The notes: generated from the sequence alone by a model not told the origin. DNA of 64,000 bases from Brachybacterium sp. P6-10-X1 (GCF_001969445.1 NZ_CP017297.1:1364001-1428000); one strand, 5' to 3'; positions 17,820-27,007 are shown, counted from the first letter of the stretch. Made by a program: numbers and translations.

Positions 17820-18455
17820 ATGGACGGACCGATCGGATTCACCGCGGCGGGCGTGCAGGTCATCGTCGACGACGAGACCCTGCGCGAGTCGGTGCAGGAC
17901 CCCGCCGCCCTGGCCGCCTGGTGCGCCGAGAACCCGCAGGACCCCCGCACGGTCGCCCACCTGCGGATGCTGGGGCGCCTCGACGAGGCCGCCGTCGCCG
18001 GTCGTCGCTCCCTGGAGGACCCCACCCTGCCCGCGCTCGTCCGCGCGGTGCGCCGCACCCGGTACGCGCATGTCCTGCAGTGGCAGGGCGCGTACCTCCC
18101 GGCCGAGGAGCAGTTCGACCTCGCCGCCGAGGAGACCGGGCTCGAGGATCCCACGTCCCCGTCCTCCCTGGCCGTGCTCGCCGCTGTGTTCCAGCACCGG
18201 GCGAAGAGCCGTTTCGAGCACTCCCTCGCCCAGCGGCGGGCGCAGAATCCGCTCTCCGCGGCCCGTCTGCGTCAGCGCGCGCTCGAGGATGCCCGCCGGG
18301 CGCTGACCATGCGGGAGATGCTCGAGACGACCGAGGAGGGCACGCTCGCCTCGAGCAGACAGACGGTCACGCGACTGGAGCGGGAGGTCGCTCGATCCGC
18401 CGACCGGACGCCGGAGCCTCACGCGGGCGGGAGGGCTCAGACCAGCTCGCGCTGA
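17820..18455 (+). CDS. Hypothetical helical protein, TPR-like
   Basis: The 211-residue soluble protein has no signal or membrane segment. It is rich in alanine-leucine-arginine helices: AHLRMLGRLDEAAVAGRRSLED, then GAYLPAEEQFDLAAEETG and RQRALEDARRALTMREML. The pattern resembles tetratricopeptide-like helix pairs in other actinobacterial proteins next to smpB. I do not recognise a defined family. The ATG at 17820 was chosen because the conserved-looking segment starts there. Its last 19 bp overlap the convergent smpB 3' end. Confidence 0.65.
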   Translation: MDGPIGFTAAGVQVIVDDETLRESVQDPAALAAWCAENPQDPRTVAHLRMLGRLDEAAVAGRRSLEDPTLPALVRAVRRTRYAHVLQWQGAYLPAEEQFDLAAEETGLEDPTSPSSLAVLAAVFQHRAKSRFEHSLAQRRAQNPLSAARLRQRALEDARRALTMREMLETTEEGTLASSRQTVTRLEREVARSADRTPEPHAGGRAQTSSR

Positions 18456-18946
18456 CGGATGGCGCGCTGCGCCTCGCGGAGGTCCTGCTTCTCGCGCAGG
18501 GTCTGGCGCTTGTCCCATTCCTTCTTGCCGCGGGCCAGGCCGATGACGACTTTCGCGTTCGAGCCGAGGAAGTACAGCTCCAGCGGCACGATGGTGAAGC
18601 CCTTCTCGCGGGACTTGCTGGCGAGCTTGACGATCTCCTGCTTGTGCAGCAGCAGCTTGCGCTTGCGCCGGGTGGCGTGGTTGGTCCAGGTGCCCATGAC
18701 GTAGGGGGCGATGTGGACGGAGTCCATCCAGACCTCCCCGCCCTCGACGAAGCAGTAGCCGTCGATCAGCGATGCACCGCGATCGCGCAGGGACTTGACC
18801 TCGGTGCCGGTGAGCACGATGCCCGCCTCCCAGGTCGCGTCGATGAAGAAGTCGTGGTACGCGCGCTTGTTCGAGGCGATGAGCCGCTTCTCGGGACCGC
18901 TGTCCGTCGCGGCCTTCTTCTTCGCCGCGCCCTTCTTCGCCGACAT
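18437..18946 (-). CDS. smpB: SsrA-binding protein SmpB
   Basis: The 169-residue tmRNA partner delivers tmRNA to stalled ribosomes. Motifs: NKRAYHDFFIDATWEAGIVL, GTEVKSLRDRGASLIDGYC, HRRKRKLLLHK-type RRKRKLLLHKQEI, and GLARGKKEWDKRQTLREKQ, whose C-terminal helix enters the mRNA channel. A lysine/alanine-rich lead of about 20 residues precedes the core, common in actinomycetes. It lies next to ssrA on the same strand, and last in the prfB-ftsE-ftsX-M23 cluster after a 188-bp gap. Confidence 0.97.
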   Translation of the reverse strand: MSAKKGAAKKKAATDSGPEKRLIASNKRAYHDFFIDATWEAGIVLTGTEVKSLRDRGASLIDGYCFVEGGEVWMDSVHIAPYVMGTWTNHATRRKRKLLLHKQEIVKLASKSREKGFTIVPLELYFLGSNAKVVIGLARGKKEWDKRQTLREKQDLREAQRAIRQRELV

Positions 18947-19134
18947 CGGGTCCCTCCGTTCTGCAGCCGATCTGCTGTGCGTCCGACGGTCGGGCTGCCG
19001 CCTCGACCGGATGCTTCAGCATACGCGGTGGTCACCGAGGGACGCGAGGGAATATGGCGTGCTCGACCCCGGCGGTGGCGCCCGGGCCGCGGCGGCGGAC
19101 ACGCCCACTCGCCCCGGTGAGGATCCTCAGGATC

Positions 19135-20469
19135 TCAGATGTAGCCCGTGGGGTTGACGGAGTTGCCGTCCTCCTGGATCTCGAAGTGCAGGTGACAACC
19201 GGTCGAGGAGCCGGAGGTGCCGACGCGGCCGATGGTGTCCCCGGCCGAGACCTGGGTGCCCACCGGCGGGCCGTAGCTCTGCAGGTGGTGATAGGAGCTG
19301 GTGACCAGCTTGCCGTTGTGGATGCCGTGGCTGAGGATCATCTTCCGCCCGCCACCGTTGGTGTAGGCGTGCGCGATGACGCGCCCGGAGTGGGTGGCCC
19401 CCACCGGCACGCCGCAGGCCACCGGGAAGTCGACCCCGGCGTGCAGCTTGCGGGTGTGGTAGATCGGGTGGTACCGCCACCCGAAGTTCGAGTTCAGACG
19501 CGCGTCGACCGGGTAGACCCAGCCGCCCCCCGTGTCCGCCGACCGGCTCGAGGAGCCGCCGCTCCCGCCGCCCTTGTTCTGGGCCTGCGCCTCGGCGCGC
19601 TCCTGGCGGGCTCGCTCCTCGCGCTCGCGCTCCTGCCGGGCCAGCTCGGCGATCTCCTCGTCCAGCGTGGAGCTGCGGGTCTCGAGATTCGCCTCGTCCT
19701 CCTGGTACCGGGCCTTCTTGGCCTCGAGGTCATCGCGCTGGCTCTGCTGGGTGGCGTAGAGGGCGTCGAGCTCCGCCTTCGCATCGGCGGCGGCGTCCTC
19801 GGCCGCCGAGGTGCGGTCGACGGCCTCCTCCGCCTCGATCTTCAGATCGTCGATCTCTTCGCGCACAGCGGTGAGTCGGCTCGCGGAGTTCTCCGTGACG
19901 GCCTGATCGGAGCGCAAGGTGTCCAGTCGGCTGCCCTGGGAGGCCATCGTCAACTGGTAGTTCATCGACCGGTCGACGGTCTCCTGCGGGCTCTGGCCGC
20001 CGACGTAGATGGAGGAGGGGCTGGGCATGCCGCCTCCCTTGTACGCGGACAGCGCGACCTCGGCGAGCTCCTCGTCGCTGCTGTCGACCTCGGCCTGCCC
20101 GGTCTCGACCGCGCCGGTGAGCTCGTCCTCCTCGGCCTCGGCCGCTGTCAGTCGGTCCCCGATCCGCTCGTTCTCCGCCTGGGCGGCGGCCAGCTCGGCC
20201 TGGGCGTCCTCGAGCTCCTGCTGCGCCTGGGGGATCAGCAGCTCGGTCTCGGCCAGCGCCATGTAGGTGTCGGCGAGCTCGTCGCTGACCCCGCCCAGCG
20301 AGATGCGAATGTCCTCGAGCTTCTGATCGACCTCCGCCTTCTCGGCGACCTTGTCCTCCTTGTCCCCGTCGGCGGAGGCCGGCGACATCGGGCCGGCGAG
20401 CGCAGGGGTGAGGACCAGCAGCGCGGAGGCGAGGAGGAACAGGGGACGGCGCTGGATGCTGCGGGACAT
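19135..20469 (-). CDS. Secreted coiled-coil M23 peptidase (EnvC/PcsB-like murein hydrolase)
   Basis: A 444-residue protein with a signal peptide (RRPLFLLASALLVLTPALAG), a long coiled coil from ~35 to ~265, then a Ser/Gly linker and a C-terminal LytM domain. Zinc ligands appear in HAGVDFPV and HLHFEIQEDG, with HH in SSYHHLQSYG, so the peptidase looks active. The coiled coil plus position 2 bp after ftsX argue that FtsEX opens it at the septum, as for EnvC or RipC. The start at 20469 directly precedes the signal peptide. Confidence 0.92.
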   Translation of the reverse strand: MSRSIQRRPLFLLASALLVLTPALAGPMSPASADGDKEDKVAEKAEVDQKLEDIRISLGGVSDELADTYMALAETELLIPQAQQELEDAQAELAAAQAENERIGDRLTAAEAEEDELTGAVETGQAEVDSSDEELAEVALSAYKGGGMPSPSSIYVGGQSPQETVDRSMNYQLTMASQGSRLDTLRSDQAVTENSASRLTAVREEIDDLKIEAEEAVDRTSAAEDAAADAKAELDALYATQQSQRDDLEAKKARYQEDEANLETRSSTLDEEIAELARQEREREERARQERAEAQAQNKGGGSGGSSSRSADTGGGWVYPVDARLNSNFGWRYHPIYHTRKLHAGVDFPVACGVPVGATHSGRVIAHAYTNGGGRKMILSHGIHNGKLVTSSYHHLQSYGPPVGTQVSAGDTIGRVGTSGSSTGCHLHFEIQEDGNSVNPTGYI

Positions 20470-20471
20470 GC

Positions 20472-21389
20472 TCACACCTTCAGGTATCGGTTGAGGGAGA
20501 CCACGGAGGAGGCGATGGAGAGGACCGCTCCCAGGGCGATGAGCACCGGGGCGGCCCAGACCAGGTCCGCCACGCCCACCGTGATCAGCTGTTCGCCGAG
20601 GGTCGGAGCGAGCCAGCCCTGGACGATGTAGTGCAGACCCATCCACAGCATCCCGGAGGCGATGACCCCGCCGATGATCGCGGCGACGGCCCCCTCCAGC
20701 AGGAACGGCAGGCGGATGAAGAGGTTCGACGCACCGACCAGGCGCATGATCGCGATCTCACGGCGACGGTTGGCCACCGACATGCGGATCGTGGTCGCGA
20801 CCAGCAGCAGCGCGGCGATCAGCATCAGCACGGCCAGCCCGAGGGCGAAGAGGGTGGACTGGTTCAGGACGTCGATGAACGGCGCGAAGGCGCTGAGCAG
20901 GTCCGTGACCTCGTCGACGCCGTCACGGCCCCGGAAGAATTCGACGACGGCCGCGGAGTCGTCGGCGTTCTTCAGCGTGATGTGGAAGGAGACCGGCATG
21001 TCCTCGGCCGTGAAGTTCGAGACGAACCCCTCCCCGGCGAACTGTTCCTGGTAGATCGCCAGCGCCTCCTGCTGGGACCGCTGGTCGGTGGAGGCGATGT
21101 ACGGCGAGAGCACATCACCCTCGAGGGCCTCCTGGACGGATGCGATCTGGGCATCGGTGGCCGCCCCGCCCGCGCAGGAGGCGGACGTGGAGTGCGGGGA
21201 GCACAGGTAGATCGTCACCTGGGACTGCTCGACCAGGGTGTCCTTCATGTCCATGATCTGCTTCTGCATCAGCAGGCCCGTGCCCACGAAGGTCAGCGAG
21301 ACCGCGGTGACGATGACGACGGAGATGACCATGGCGATGTTGCGCCACAGGCCGGTGATGATCTCGCCGACGATGTAGCGCGCCCTCAT
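20472..21389 (-). CDS. ftsX: Cell division protein FtsX
   Basis: The 305-residue polytopic partner of FtsE. One helix near the N-terminus (IAMVISVVIVTAVSLTFVG) is followed by an extracellular domain with a Cys pair (CSPHSTSASC) and three C-terminal helices. The extracellular loop is where murein hydrolases are bound and activated. It overlaps ftsE by 4 bp (ATGA) and is followed 2 bp later by the M23 hydrolase, so all three are translated together. Confidence 0.95.
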   Translation of the reverse strand: MRARYIVGEIITGLWRNIAMVISVVIVTAVSLTFVGTGLLMQKQIMDMKDTLVEQSQVTIYLCSPHSTSASCAGGAATDAQIASVQEALEGDVLSPYIASTDQRSQQEALAIYQEQFAGEGFVSNFTAEDMPVSFHITLKNADDSAAVVEFFRGRDGVDEVTDLLSAFAPFIDVLNQSTLFALGLAVLMLIAALLLVATTIRMSVANRRREIAIMRLVGASNLFIRLPFLLEGAVAAIIGGVIASGMLWMGLHYIVQGWLAPTLGEQLITVGVADLVWAAPVLIALGAVLSIASSVVSLNRYLKV

Positions 21390-22282
21390 CGCGGCCCCTC
21401 CGCGTCCTCGTCCTCGGTGAAGGCGCCTTCGTCCCGGTCGAGCCGGGCCTCGCGCTCGTCGATCAGCTCCTCGTCGAGGACATCGGTGGCGGGGGCGTCG
21501 GACTCCTCCGGGGAATCCACCTCGAGGCTCTCGAGCGGGTGCTCCTCACGGTGGGAGGAGTCGTCCGGCAGGTGCCCGGAGATCACGCTGACGGGGGTCT
21601 CGGATTCGTAGAGACCACCGGCCTCGTCGCGGACCACCTGGCCGCTGACCATCTCGACGACCCGGCGGCGCATGCGGTCCACCGCCGAATGGTCGTGGGT
21701 GGCCATCACCACCGTGGTCCCGCGCTCGTTGATCTCGCCGAGCAGGTCGAGGATCCCCTCGGCGGTGGAGGGGTCGAGGTTGCCGGTGGGCTCGTCGGCC
21801 AGAAGGATCGTGGGGCGGTTGACGTAGGCGCGGGCGATGGCCACGCGCTGCTGCTCGCCGCCGGAGAGCTCGTGCGGCAGTCTCTTGCCCTTGTCCTCCA
21901 GCCCCACCATCTCGAGCATCTCGGGCACGAGCCGACGCACCACCTTGCGAGGGGTTCCGATCACGGCGAGCGCGAACTCGATGTTCTGGTAGGCGGTCTT
22001 CGACGGCAGCAGGCGGAAGTCCTGGAACACCATGCCGATGTCGCGGCGCAGCGCGGGCACCTTCCACGACGGGATGCGGGAGAGGTCCTTGCCGGCCACG
22101 TACACGGTGCCGCGGGTGGGGGCGGTCTCCTTGAGGACCATGCGCATCATGGTGGACTTCCCCGAGCCCGAGGCGCCGACGAGAAACACGAATTCCCCGC
22201 GGGTGAACTCGATGTCGAGATTCTCCACCGCGGGGTGCTGGCCTCGCATGTACGTCTTGGTGACGCTGTCGAAACGGATCAC
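21386..22282 (-). CDS. ftsE: Cell division ATP-binding protein FtsE with acidic C-terminal extension
   Basis: The ABC ATPase has Walker A GASGSGKST at 36-44, Q-loop FQDFRLLP, signature LSGGEQQRVAIARA, Walker B ILLADEPTG and H-loop ATHDHS. The start is a GTG at 22282 (VIRFDSVTKTY), the usual FtsE N-terminus; the longer upstream frame has no support. Residues ~225-298 form an Asp/Glu-rich extension (EEHPLESLEVDSPEESD, REARLDRDEGAFTEDED) that standard ~225-residue FtsE proteins lack. Overlaps ftsX by 4 bp. Confidence 0.95.
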   Translation of the reverse strand: MIRFDSVTKTYMRGQHPAVENLDIEFTRGEFVFLVGASGSGKSTMMRMVLKETAPTRGTVYVAGKDLSRIPSWKVPALRRDIGMVFQDFRLLPSKTAYQNIEFALAVIGTPRKVVRRLVPEMLEMVGLEDKGKRLPHELSGGEQQRVAIARAYVNRPTILLADEPTGNLDPSTAEGILDLLGEINERGTTVVMATHDHSAVDRMRRRVVEMVSGQVVRDEAGGLYESETPVSVISGHLPDDSSHREEHPLESLEVDSPEESDAPATDVLDEELIDEREARLDRDEGAFTEDEDAEGPR

Positions 22283-22616
22283 GGGTGCCTGTTCGCTTCG
22301 GGGAAGTCGTGCTGTTCCAGCGTAGGCGTGCAGCCGCACGGATCGCCGCAGGCGGAGTCCCAATCCGGGTCAAAACCTGGTCAAGGTCGCGTGCCGCTGC
22401 TCACCCGGTCCCGCGCACGGGGTCGTCGATCGCGGGCGACGGCCCGTGAGCGGGCAGGACCGCTCAGGACCGACCGGGAGGCCCGTTTCGGCTCGGGCGG
22501 CGCAGGACCGGGACCGGAAGGCCCCTTTTCGGCTCGGGCGGCGCAGGACCGGGACCGGAAGGCCCGTGGGAAGCGCCGCTCAGGGGCGGCCGACGGGCTC
22601 ACCCGAGAAGAGCAGC
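22283..22616. other. 334-bp interval between prfB and ftsE holding a 41-bp tandem repeat
   Basis: No gene. It includes two near-identical ~41-bp units at 22479-22566 beginning AGGCCCGTTTCGGCTCGGGC and the expected promoter region for ftsE. Several GGCCC/GGGCC inverted segments could form hairpins that terminate prfB transcription. Confidence 0.6.
22479..22566. repeat. Two-copy ~41-bp tandem repeat
   Basis: The core CGGCTCGGGCGGCGCAGGAC plus CGGGACCGGA occurs twice with only the AGGCCC(G/C)TTT(T) lead differing. Confidence 0.85.
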
Positions 22617-23732
22617 TCAGGAGTCGGACGTGCTCCCTGCGGCGCGCCAGCGGATGCCGGCGTCGATGAATCCGTCGATCTCGCCGTCGAAGACCGAGGA
22701 GGGGTTGCCCTCCTGGTACTCGGTGCGCAGGTCCTTGACCATCTGGTACGGGTTCAGGACGTAGGAACGCATCTGGTCGCCCCAGCTGGCCTTGACGTCA
22801 CCGGCCAGCTCCTTGCGCTCGGCGGCCTCCTCGGCCTTCTTCAGCAGCAGCAGGCGGGACTGCATGACCCTCAGCGCGGCGGCGCGGTTCTGGATCTGCG
22901 ACTTCTCGTCCTGCATGGAGACCACGGTGCCGGTGGGCAGGTGCGTCATGCGCACTGCGGAGTCCGTGGTGTTCACGGACTGGCCGCCCGGCCCGGAGGA
23001 GCGGAAGACGTCGACCTTGAGGTCGTTCTCGGGGATCTCGACGGAGTCGGTGGACTCGATCAGCGGGATCACCTCGACGGCGGCGAAGGAGGTCTGGCGC
23101 CGGCCCTGGTTGTCGAAGGGGCTGATGCGCACCAGGCGGTGGGTGCCGCCCTCGACGGACAGGGTCCCGTAGGCGAAGGGGGCGGTGACCTCGAAGGTGA
23201 CCGACTTGAGCCCGGCCTCCTCCGCGTAGGAGGTGTCCATCACCTTGGTGGTGTACTGGTGTCGCTCGGCCCAGCGCAGGTACATGCGCATCAGCATCTC
23301 GGCGAAGTCGGCGGCGTCGATGCCGCCGGCGCCGGCGCGGATCGTGATCACGGCGCTGCGCTCGTCGTACTCGCCCGAGAGCAGAGTGCGCACCTCGAGC
23401 TCGTCGAGGGTCTTGTGGATGCTGGTCAGCTCCTGCTCGGCCTCGGCGAGGGTGTCGGCGTCGTCCTCCTCGGCCGCGAGCTGGACCATCACCTCGAGGT
23501 CCTCGATGCGGGATTCGAGCTCGCTGATGCGGCGGCGTTCGGACTGCGCATGCGACAGGGCTGCGGAGACCTTCTGGGCGTTGTCGACGTCATCCCAGAG
23601 GTCCTGGGCCGAGGCCTGCTGCTCGAGGTCGGCGATCTTGGCGTCGAGCGCCTCGATGTCCGTCACCTGCTCGATCGACGACAGGGTCGATTGGAGTCGG
23701 GAGATCTCTGCGGAGAAGTCGATGGAAGCCAC
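22617..23732 (-). CDS. prfB: Peptide chain release factor 2
   Basis: The 371-residue class-1 release factor recognises UGA and UAA. The codon-recognition tripeptide SPF is at 204-206, and the catalytic GGQ is at 249-251 ([16 protein letters not shown]). The reading frame is continuous from the ATG at 23732, so the programmed +1 frameshift found near codon 25 in many bacteria is absent. It heads the prfB-ftsE-ftsX order conserved in actinomycetes. Confidence 0.97.
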   Translation of the reverse strand: MASIDFSAEISRLQSTLSSIEQVTDIEALDAKIADLEQQASAQDLWDDVDNAQKVSAALSHAQSERRRISELESRIEDLEVMVQLAAEEDDADTLAEAEQELTSIHKTLDELEVRTLLSGEYDERSAVITIRAGAGGIDAADFAEMLMRMYLRWAERHQYTTKVMDTSYAEEAGLKSVTFEVTAPFAYGTLSVEGGTHRLVRISPFDNQGRRQTSFAAVEVIPLIESTDSVEIPENDLKVDVFRSSGPGGQSVNTTDSAVRMTHLPTGTVVSMQDEKSQIQNRAAALRVMQSRLLLLKKAEEAAERKELAGDVKASWGDQMRSYVLNPYQMVKDLRTEYQEGNPSSVFDGEIDGFIDAGIRWRAAGSTSDS

Positions 23733-23854
23733 GAGGCGAGAGTCTACGGCAGGTGACCCGATCGCCTCGACCGACCGACCGCGATCCCGCGGGCCCGGGG
23801 AATCTCAGAAGCCGACCCGGGGCCCAGGCGGCAGCCGGGTCCCACCCGATCCCA

Positions 23855-23908
23855 CCCGTCCGCCCTGTCCTGCCCGTCCGCACGGTCTCACCCGTCCGCC
23901 TGGTCTCA
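23855..23908. repeat. Three 18-bp units ending at the glycerate kinase stop codon
   Basis: CCCGTCCGCCCTGTCCTG, CCCGTCCGCACGGTCTCA and CCCGTCCGCCTGGTCTCA stand head to tail. The TCA ending the third is the kinase's TGA stop. Confidence 0.85.
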
Positions 23909-25096
23909 CGCCGTGATGGAATCCTCCTCGGCGGCCCCGGAATCTCCGAGCGCGGGTCCGTCGACCGGAGCGGCGCCGTCCGCGAGCCAGTGACCGAGCT
24001 CCTCGCCCACCTCGACCAGCCAGCGCTCGGAGTGGGCGATCGCCTCGTCGACGGAGCCGGCGCGGGAGACGAGGTCCCAGCTGCGCTCGATGCCTGCCCG
24101 GCGCAGCGTCTGCTCGTCGAGGGTGATCGCGCCTGCCACGGCCGCCACCGGCAGTCCGCGCTCGCGGGCACGACGGGCGATCTCGGCCGGCCCCTTGCCC
24201 TGCAGGGTCTGCTCATCGAGCTTCCCCTCCCCCGTGACCACGACATCGGCAGCGGCGAGCTGGGCGTCGACGCCGATCAGCTCGAACACAGCATCGGCGC
24301 CCGAGCGCTGCCGGGCACCGAGCAGGAACAGCGCGAAGCCGGTGCCTCCGGCTGCGCCGGCCCCGGGGAGGTCGCGGTGGAGGGAGGCGGGGTCCAATAG
24401 CGCGGCGGCGGCGGCGAGCACAGCGTCGGCGTGCTCGATCCGTGCGGCGGGGATCCCCTTCTGCGGTCCGTACACGGCGGCGGCCCCGTCCGCGCCGAGC
24501 AGGGAGTTGGAGACGTCGTTCGCCGCCACCAGGCTCGCCCCGTCCAGGAGTGCGAGAGCCGGGGCGAGGTCCACGGTGGCCAGGGCGGAGAGCCCCTCGA
24601 GGCCCGTGCCGATGTCGGTGCCGTCGACGGTGAGCAGATGGGCCCCGAGGCCTTGGAGCAGTCCGGCGCCCGCATCGGTCGAGGCGCTGCCGCCGAGACC
24701 GACGATGATGGTGCGGGCACCGGCCTCGAGGGCGACGCGGATCAGCTCGCCGAGTCCGCGGGTGGAGGCGGTGCACGGGGCGAGGTCCCCATCGGGCAGT
24801 GCGTGCAGGCCGACGGTCTCGGCGAGCTCCACGACCGCGACGTCGTCCGCGAGTGCCCATCGGGCGCTGTGGGGCAGACCGGTGGGGCCGGTGACGGTGG
24901 TGGTGCGGGCCTGGGAGCCGGCGGCGAGCGCGGCGTCGACGGTGCCGTCACCGCCGTCGGCGATGGGGCACGAGCGCACCGTCACCTCGGGGGCGCTCCG
25001 TGCGATGCCGGCGGCGAGGGCCCGGGTGACCGCGGCGGCGCTGAGCGTGCCCTTGAACTTGTCGGGTGCGAGCAGCGCCGTGCGGGGTGCGGTCAT
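23906..25096 (-). CDS. Glycerate kinase
   Basis: A 396-residue kinase of the GlxK/GarK type that phosphorylates D-glycerate. The N-terminus APDKFKGTLSAAAVTRAL and the glycine-rich GLGGSASTDAGAGLLQGLGA are family hallmarks, as are GEGKLDEQTLQGKGP and SWDLVSRAGSVDEAI. The ATG at 25096 overlaps the TGA of the preceding pilus gene by 4 bp, so it is translated as the last gene of the Tad operon. I see no functional link between glycerate and pili; it may simply have been captured by the operon. Confidence 0.92.
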   Translation of the reverse strand: MTAPRTALLAPDKFKGTLSAAAVTRALAAGIARSAPEVTVRSCPIADGGDGTVDAALAAGSQARTTTVTGPTGLPHSARWALADDVAVVELAETVGLHALPDGDLAPCTASTRGLGELIRVALEAGARTIIVGLGGSASTDAGAGLLQGLGAHLLTVDGTDIGTGLEGLSALATVDLAPALALLDGASLVAANDVSNSLLGADGAAAVYGPQKGIPAARIEHADAVLAAAAALLDPASLHRDLPGAGAAGGTGFALFLLGARQRSGADAVFELIGVDAQLAAADVVVTGEGKLDEQTLQGKGPAEIARRARERGLPVAAVAGAITLDEQTLRRAGIERSWDLVSRAGSVDEAIAHSERWLVEVGEELGHWLADGAAPVDGPALGDSGAAEEDSITA

Positions 25097-25596
25097 CGGG
25101 ATCTGGCCTCTCCTTCGACGGTCAGGGGGATGGACGTGTTCGTCCGTCGTGTGAACCATCCTGCCAGGGGCGGGTGCGTCCGCGCGGTCAGGACCACATG
25201 GACCGTCCCGTCGGCGTCGACGGAGACGTCGGCGACGCGGAGGTCCTCGGTGCGGGTCGAATCGATCGGGTAGCTGCGCAGCTGTTCTACGGCGGCGCGG
25301 CGGGCCGACCCGGTATGGATCGCCGCGCCGGAGGAGTCGACGTAGATGCGCGCCGGGTCCACGGCCTGGGAGGCGGCCAGGGCCGCGCTGTCGGCGGCGT
25401 GCTGCAGCTCGGTGCGTTCGAGGTGGACCCCGGTGATGGCGGTGCCCACGCCGATCACCATCAGGATCACCACCAGCACCCCGGTGGTGAGGATGGTGAT
25501 GGATCCACGGGTCGCTCGCAGCCGCGCGCGCAGGCGGTCCAGCTGAGCGCGGTGTCGACGTCCCGGCTGAGCGCGGTGTCGGCGTCGGACGCTCAT
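25093..25596 (-). CDS. TadG-like pilus assembly protein
   Basis: A 167-residue protein with one N-terminal membrane helix (ILTTGVLVVILMVIGVGTAI) followed by HLERTELQHAADSAALAASQA, the signature of the Flp-pilus TadG/TadE N-terminal region. The basic leader contains two copies of RRHRAQ encoded by a ~28-bp direct duplication. It overlaps genes on both sides by 4 bp (ATGA). The family acts as a minor pseudopilin or anchor in the cell envelope. It is much shorter than proteobacterial TadG. Confidence 0.8.
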   Translation of the reverse strand: MSVRRRHRAQPGRRHRAQLDRLRARLRATRGSITILTTGVLVVILMVIGVGTAITGVHLERTELQHAADSAALAASQAVDPARIYVDSSGAAIHTGSARRAAVEQLRSYPIDSTRTEDLRVADVSVDADGTVHVVLTARTHPPLAGWFTRRTNTSIPLTVEGEARSR

Positions 25597-26147
25597 CGGT
25601 CCCCTCCGCTGTCGGCGCGGTACTGATCCACCTGAACGGCGTGGGCGGCGCCGACGGCGACGGGGCCCGTCTCCCCCAGGATCGGCCCGAGCCCCGGGAC
25701 CGGGACGGGGATCCGGACCTGGGCGCGCACGGTGCCCCCGGGACTCGAGCAGGGATCCTCGCTGCAGGAGATCTCGACGACGTCCCCGTCCTCGAGGCGG
25801 AAGTCCTCGAGGACCAGCGCGGCGTGCTGCTGGGTGCGCATCGTCGCCCGGTCCGGATCGGTCTCGACCGCGTGGATGCGGGCCGCGTCGCGGGCGATGG
25901 TGTCGGCGGCGAACACTGCGGCCTGGACCGACCCCAGGGTCAGGACCAGATACAGCGAGGGGATGAGCAGAGCGGCGGCGAGCACGACGAATTCGACGAT
26001 GGTGTTGCCGTCCTCGGCCGCGAGGCCGACCGGTTCCCCGAGCCACCCCCGGCGATGGCGCGGTCCCACCCGGGAGCCGTGGGGATCGGCGTGCGTGCGG
26101 CGGAGTGCTGTGGACCGGGCTCGCTGTGCGCCGCACCGCCTGCTCAC
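25593..26147 (-). CDS. TadE-like pseudopilin
   Basis: The 184-residue product has a basic leader, then EDGNTIVEFVVLAAALLIPSLYLVL, the TadE-type segment with the conserved Glu after the likely prepilin cleavage site, then FAADTIARDAARI. A Cys pair (CSEDPC) in the outer part may form a disulfide. ATG at 26147 overlaps the previous stop by 4 bp, which favours this long leader. Minor component of the Tad pilus. Confidence 0.82.
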   Translation of the reverse strand: MSRRCGAQRARSTALRRTHADPHGSRVGPRHRRGWLGEPVGLAAEDGNTIVEFVVLAAALLIPSLYLVLTLGSVQAAVFAADTIARDAARIHAVETDPDRATMRTQQHAALVLEDFRLEDGDVVEISCSEDPCSSPGGTVRAQVRIPVPVPGLGPILGETGPVAVGAAHAVQVDQYRADSGGDR

Positions 26148-26602
26148 CAGGTCTCCTCATCGATCGCGCGCCCCTCGACGGTGAGCGTTCCGGCGGGGCC
26201 GAACAGGCCGACCAGCGGGAGCGTCGCGCTGACCTCCACCTCGATGGTCCCGTCGGCGCTCTCGGCGGCCGTCGCCTCGGCTTGGAACGAGTCGCCGAAG
26301 CGATCGCCGATGAGTCGCTCGGCACGCTCCGCCCCGTCCTCCGGGCTCGCGCCGACCAGCGAGGCATGATGTGCCCCCTGCACCGCGGCGTCGATCAGGG
26401 TGTTACGGGTGTGGACGATGAGCGCGGCCTGGACCACTCCGAGGGCGATCAGCACGATCAGCACGGCGACCATCGGGAACTCCACCACGGCCGAGCCCTC
26501 CTCACTGCGCAGTCGGTGGACCAGCGGCCGTGCGTACCGCGCACGGGTGACTCGTCCGCGGGGCGGGCTCGGGTGCTGCGGGTGGCGGTGCACGGCGGTC
26601 AC
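26144..26602 (-). CDS. TadE-like pseudopilin
   Basis: A pilus protein with SEEGSAVVEFPMVAVLIVLIALGVVQ, the TadE hydrophobic segment with its +5 Glu, and HTRNTLIDAAVQGAHHASL. I place the start at the GTG at 26602 (152 aa), 29 bp after the pilin-like gene; a GTG at 26551 is also possible, and the ATG at 26752 would overlap the upstream gene and adds nothing recognisable. Functions with the neighbouring TadE and TadG proteins in the envelope. Confidence 0.78.
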   Translation of the reverse strand: MTAVHRHPQHPSPPRGRVTRARYARPLVHRLRSEEGSAVVEFPMVAVLIVLIALGVVQAALIVHTRNTLIDAAVQGAHHASLVGASPEDGAERAERLIGDRFGDSFQAEATAAESADGTIEVEVSATLPLVGLFGPAGTLTVEGRAIDEETW

Positions 26603-26631
26603 CTCGGAGCGGGGGTCGACGCGAGGCTCGT

Positions 26632-26892
26632 TCAGAGGCTGCCGCCGAGGAAGGGGGCCATGGCGTTCTCGAAGATCTGCACGATCTGGTCCGAGGCGAC
26701 GGCCCAGAGTGCGACCACGATCCCGGCGGTCATGAGCGTGATGAGGACCCATCCGGGGACGTCCCCGCGCTCGGATCCCAGGCGCGCGACCAGGCGTGCG
26801 GCGAGTCCCGGGGGACCTTCGGCTCCTCGGGCGGGTGCTGGTGCGACGACGCGGCGGGACGAGCGGTGCAGGCGGGTGCGGTGGACGGTCAT
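26632..26892 (-). CDS. Flp-pilin-like small membrane protein
   Basis: The 86-residue protein has a basic leader, GSERGDVPGWVLITLMTAGIVVALWAVA, and a short tail. Size, single helix and position right after tadC match a Flp/class III pilin or pilin-like subunit. The usual Glu at +5 of the mature protein is absent if cleavage follows the Gly, so it may not be a classical pilin. Start ATG at 26892. The tadC C-terminal fragment ends 115 bp upstream. Confidence 0.7.
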   Translation of the reverse strand: MTVHRTRLHRSSRRVVAPAPARGAEGPPGLAARLVARLGSERGDVPGWVLITLMTAGIVVALWAVASDQIVQIFENAMAPFLGGSL

Positions 26893-27007
26893 GTCAGCCT
26901 CCTCGGCCGATGGCCCGGGTGGAGCCCGGGACGGGGTCGGAACTGCAGATGGTGCGGTGCTGCGATCGGGATGGATGGTGGGCAGGTTCTCGGGGACGCT
27001 CGAACGG

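Noticed and set aside
23640-23732. Programmed +1 frameshift in prfB
   Set aside because: The frame is open from the ATG to the stop with no internal UGA, so none is needed.
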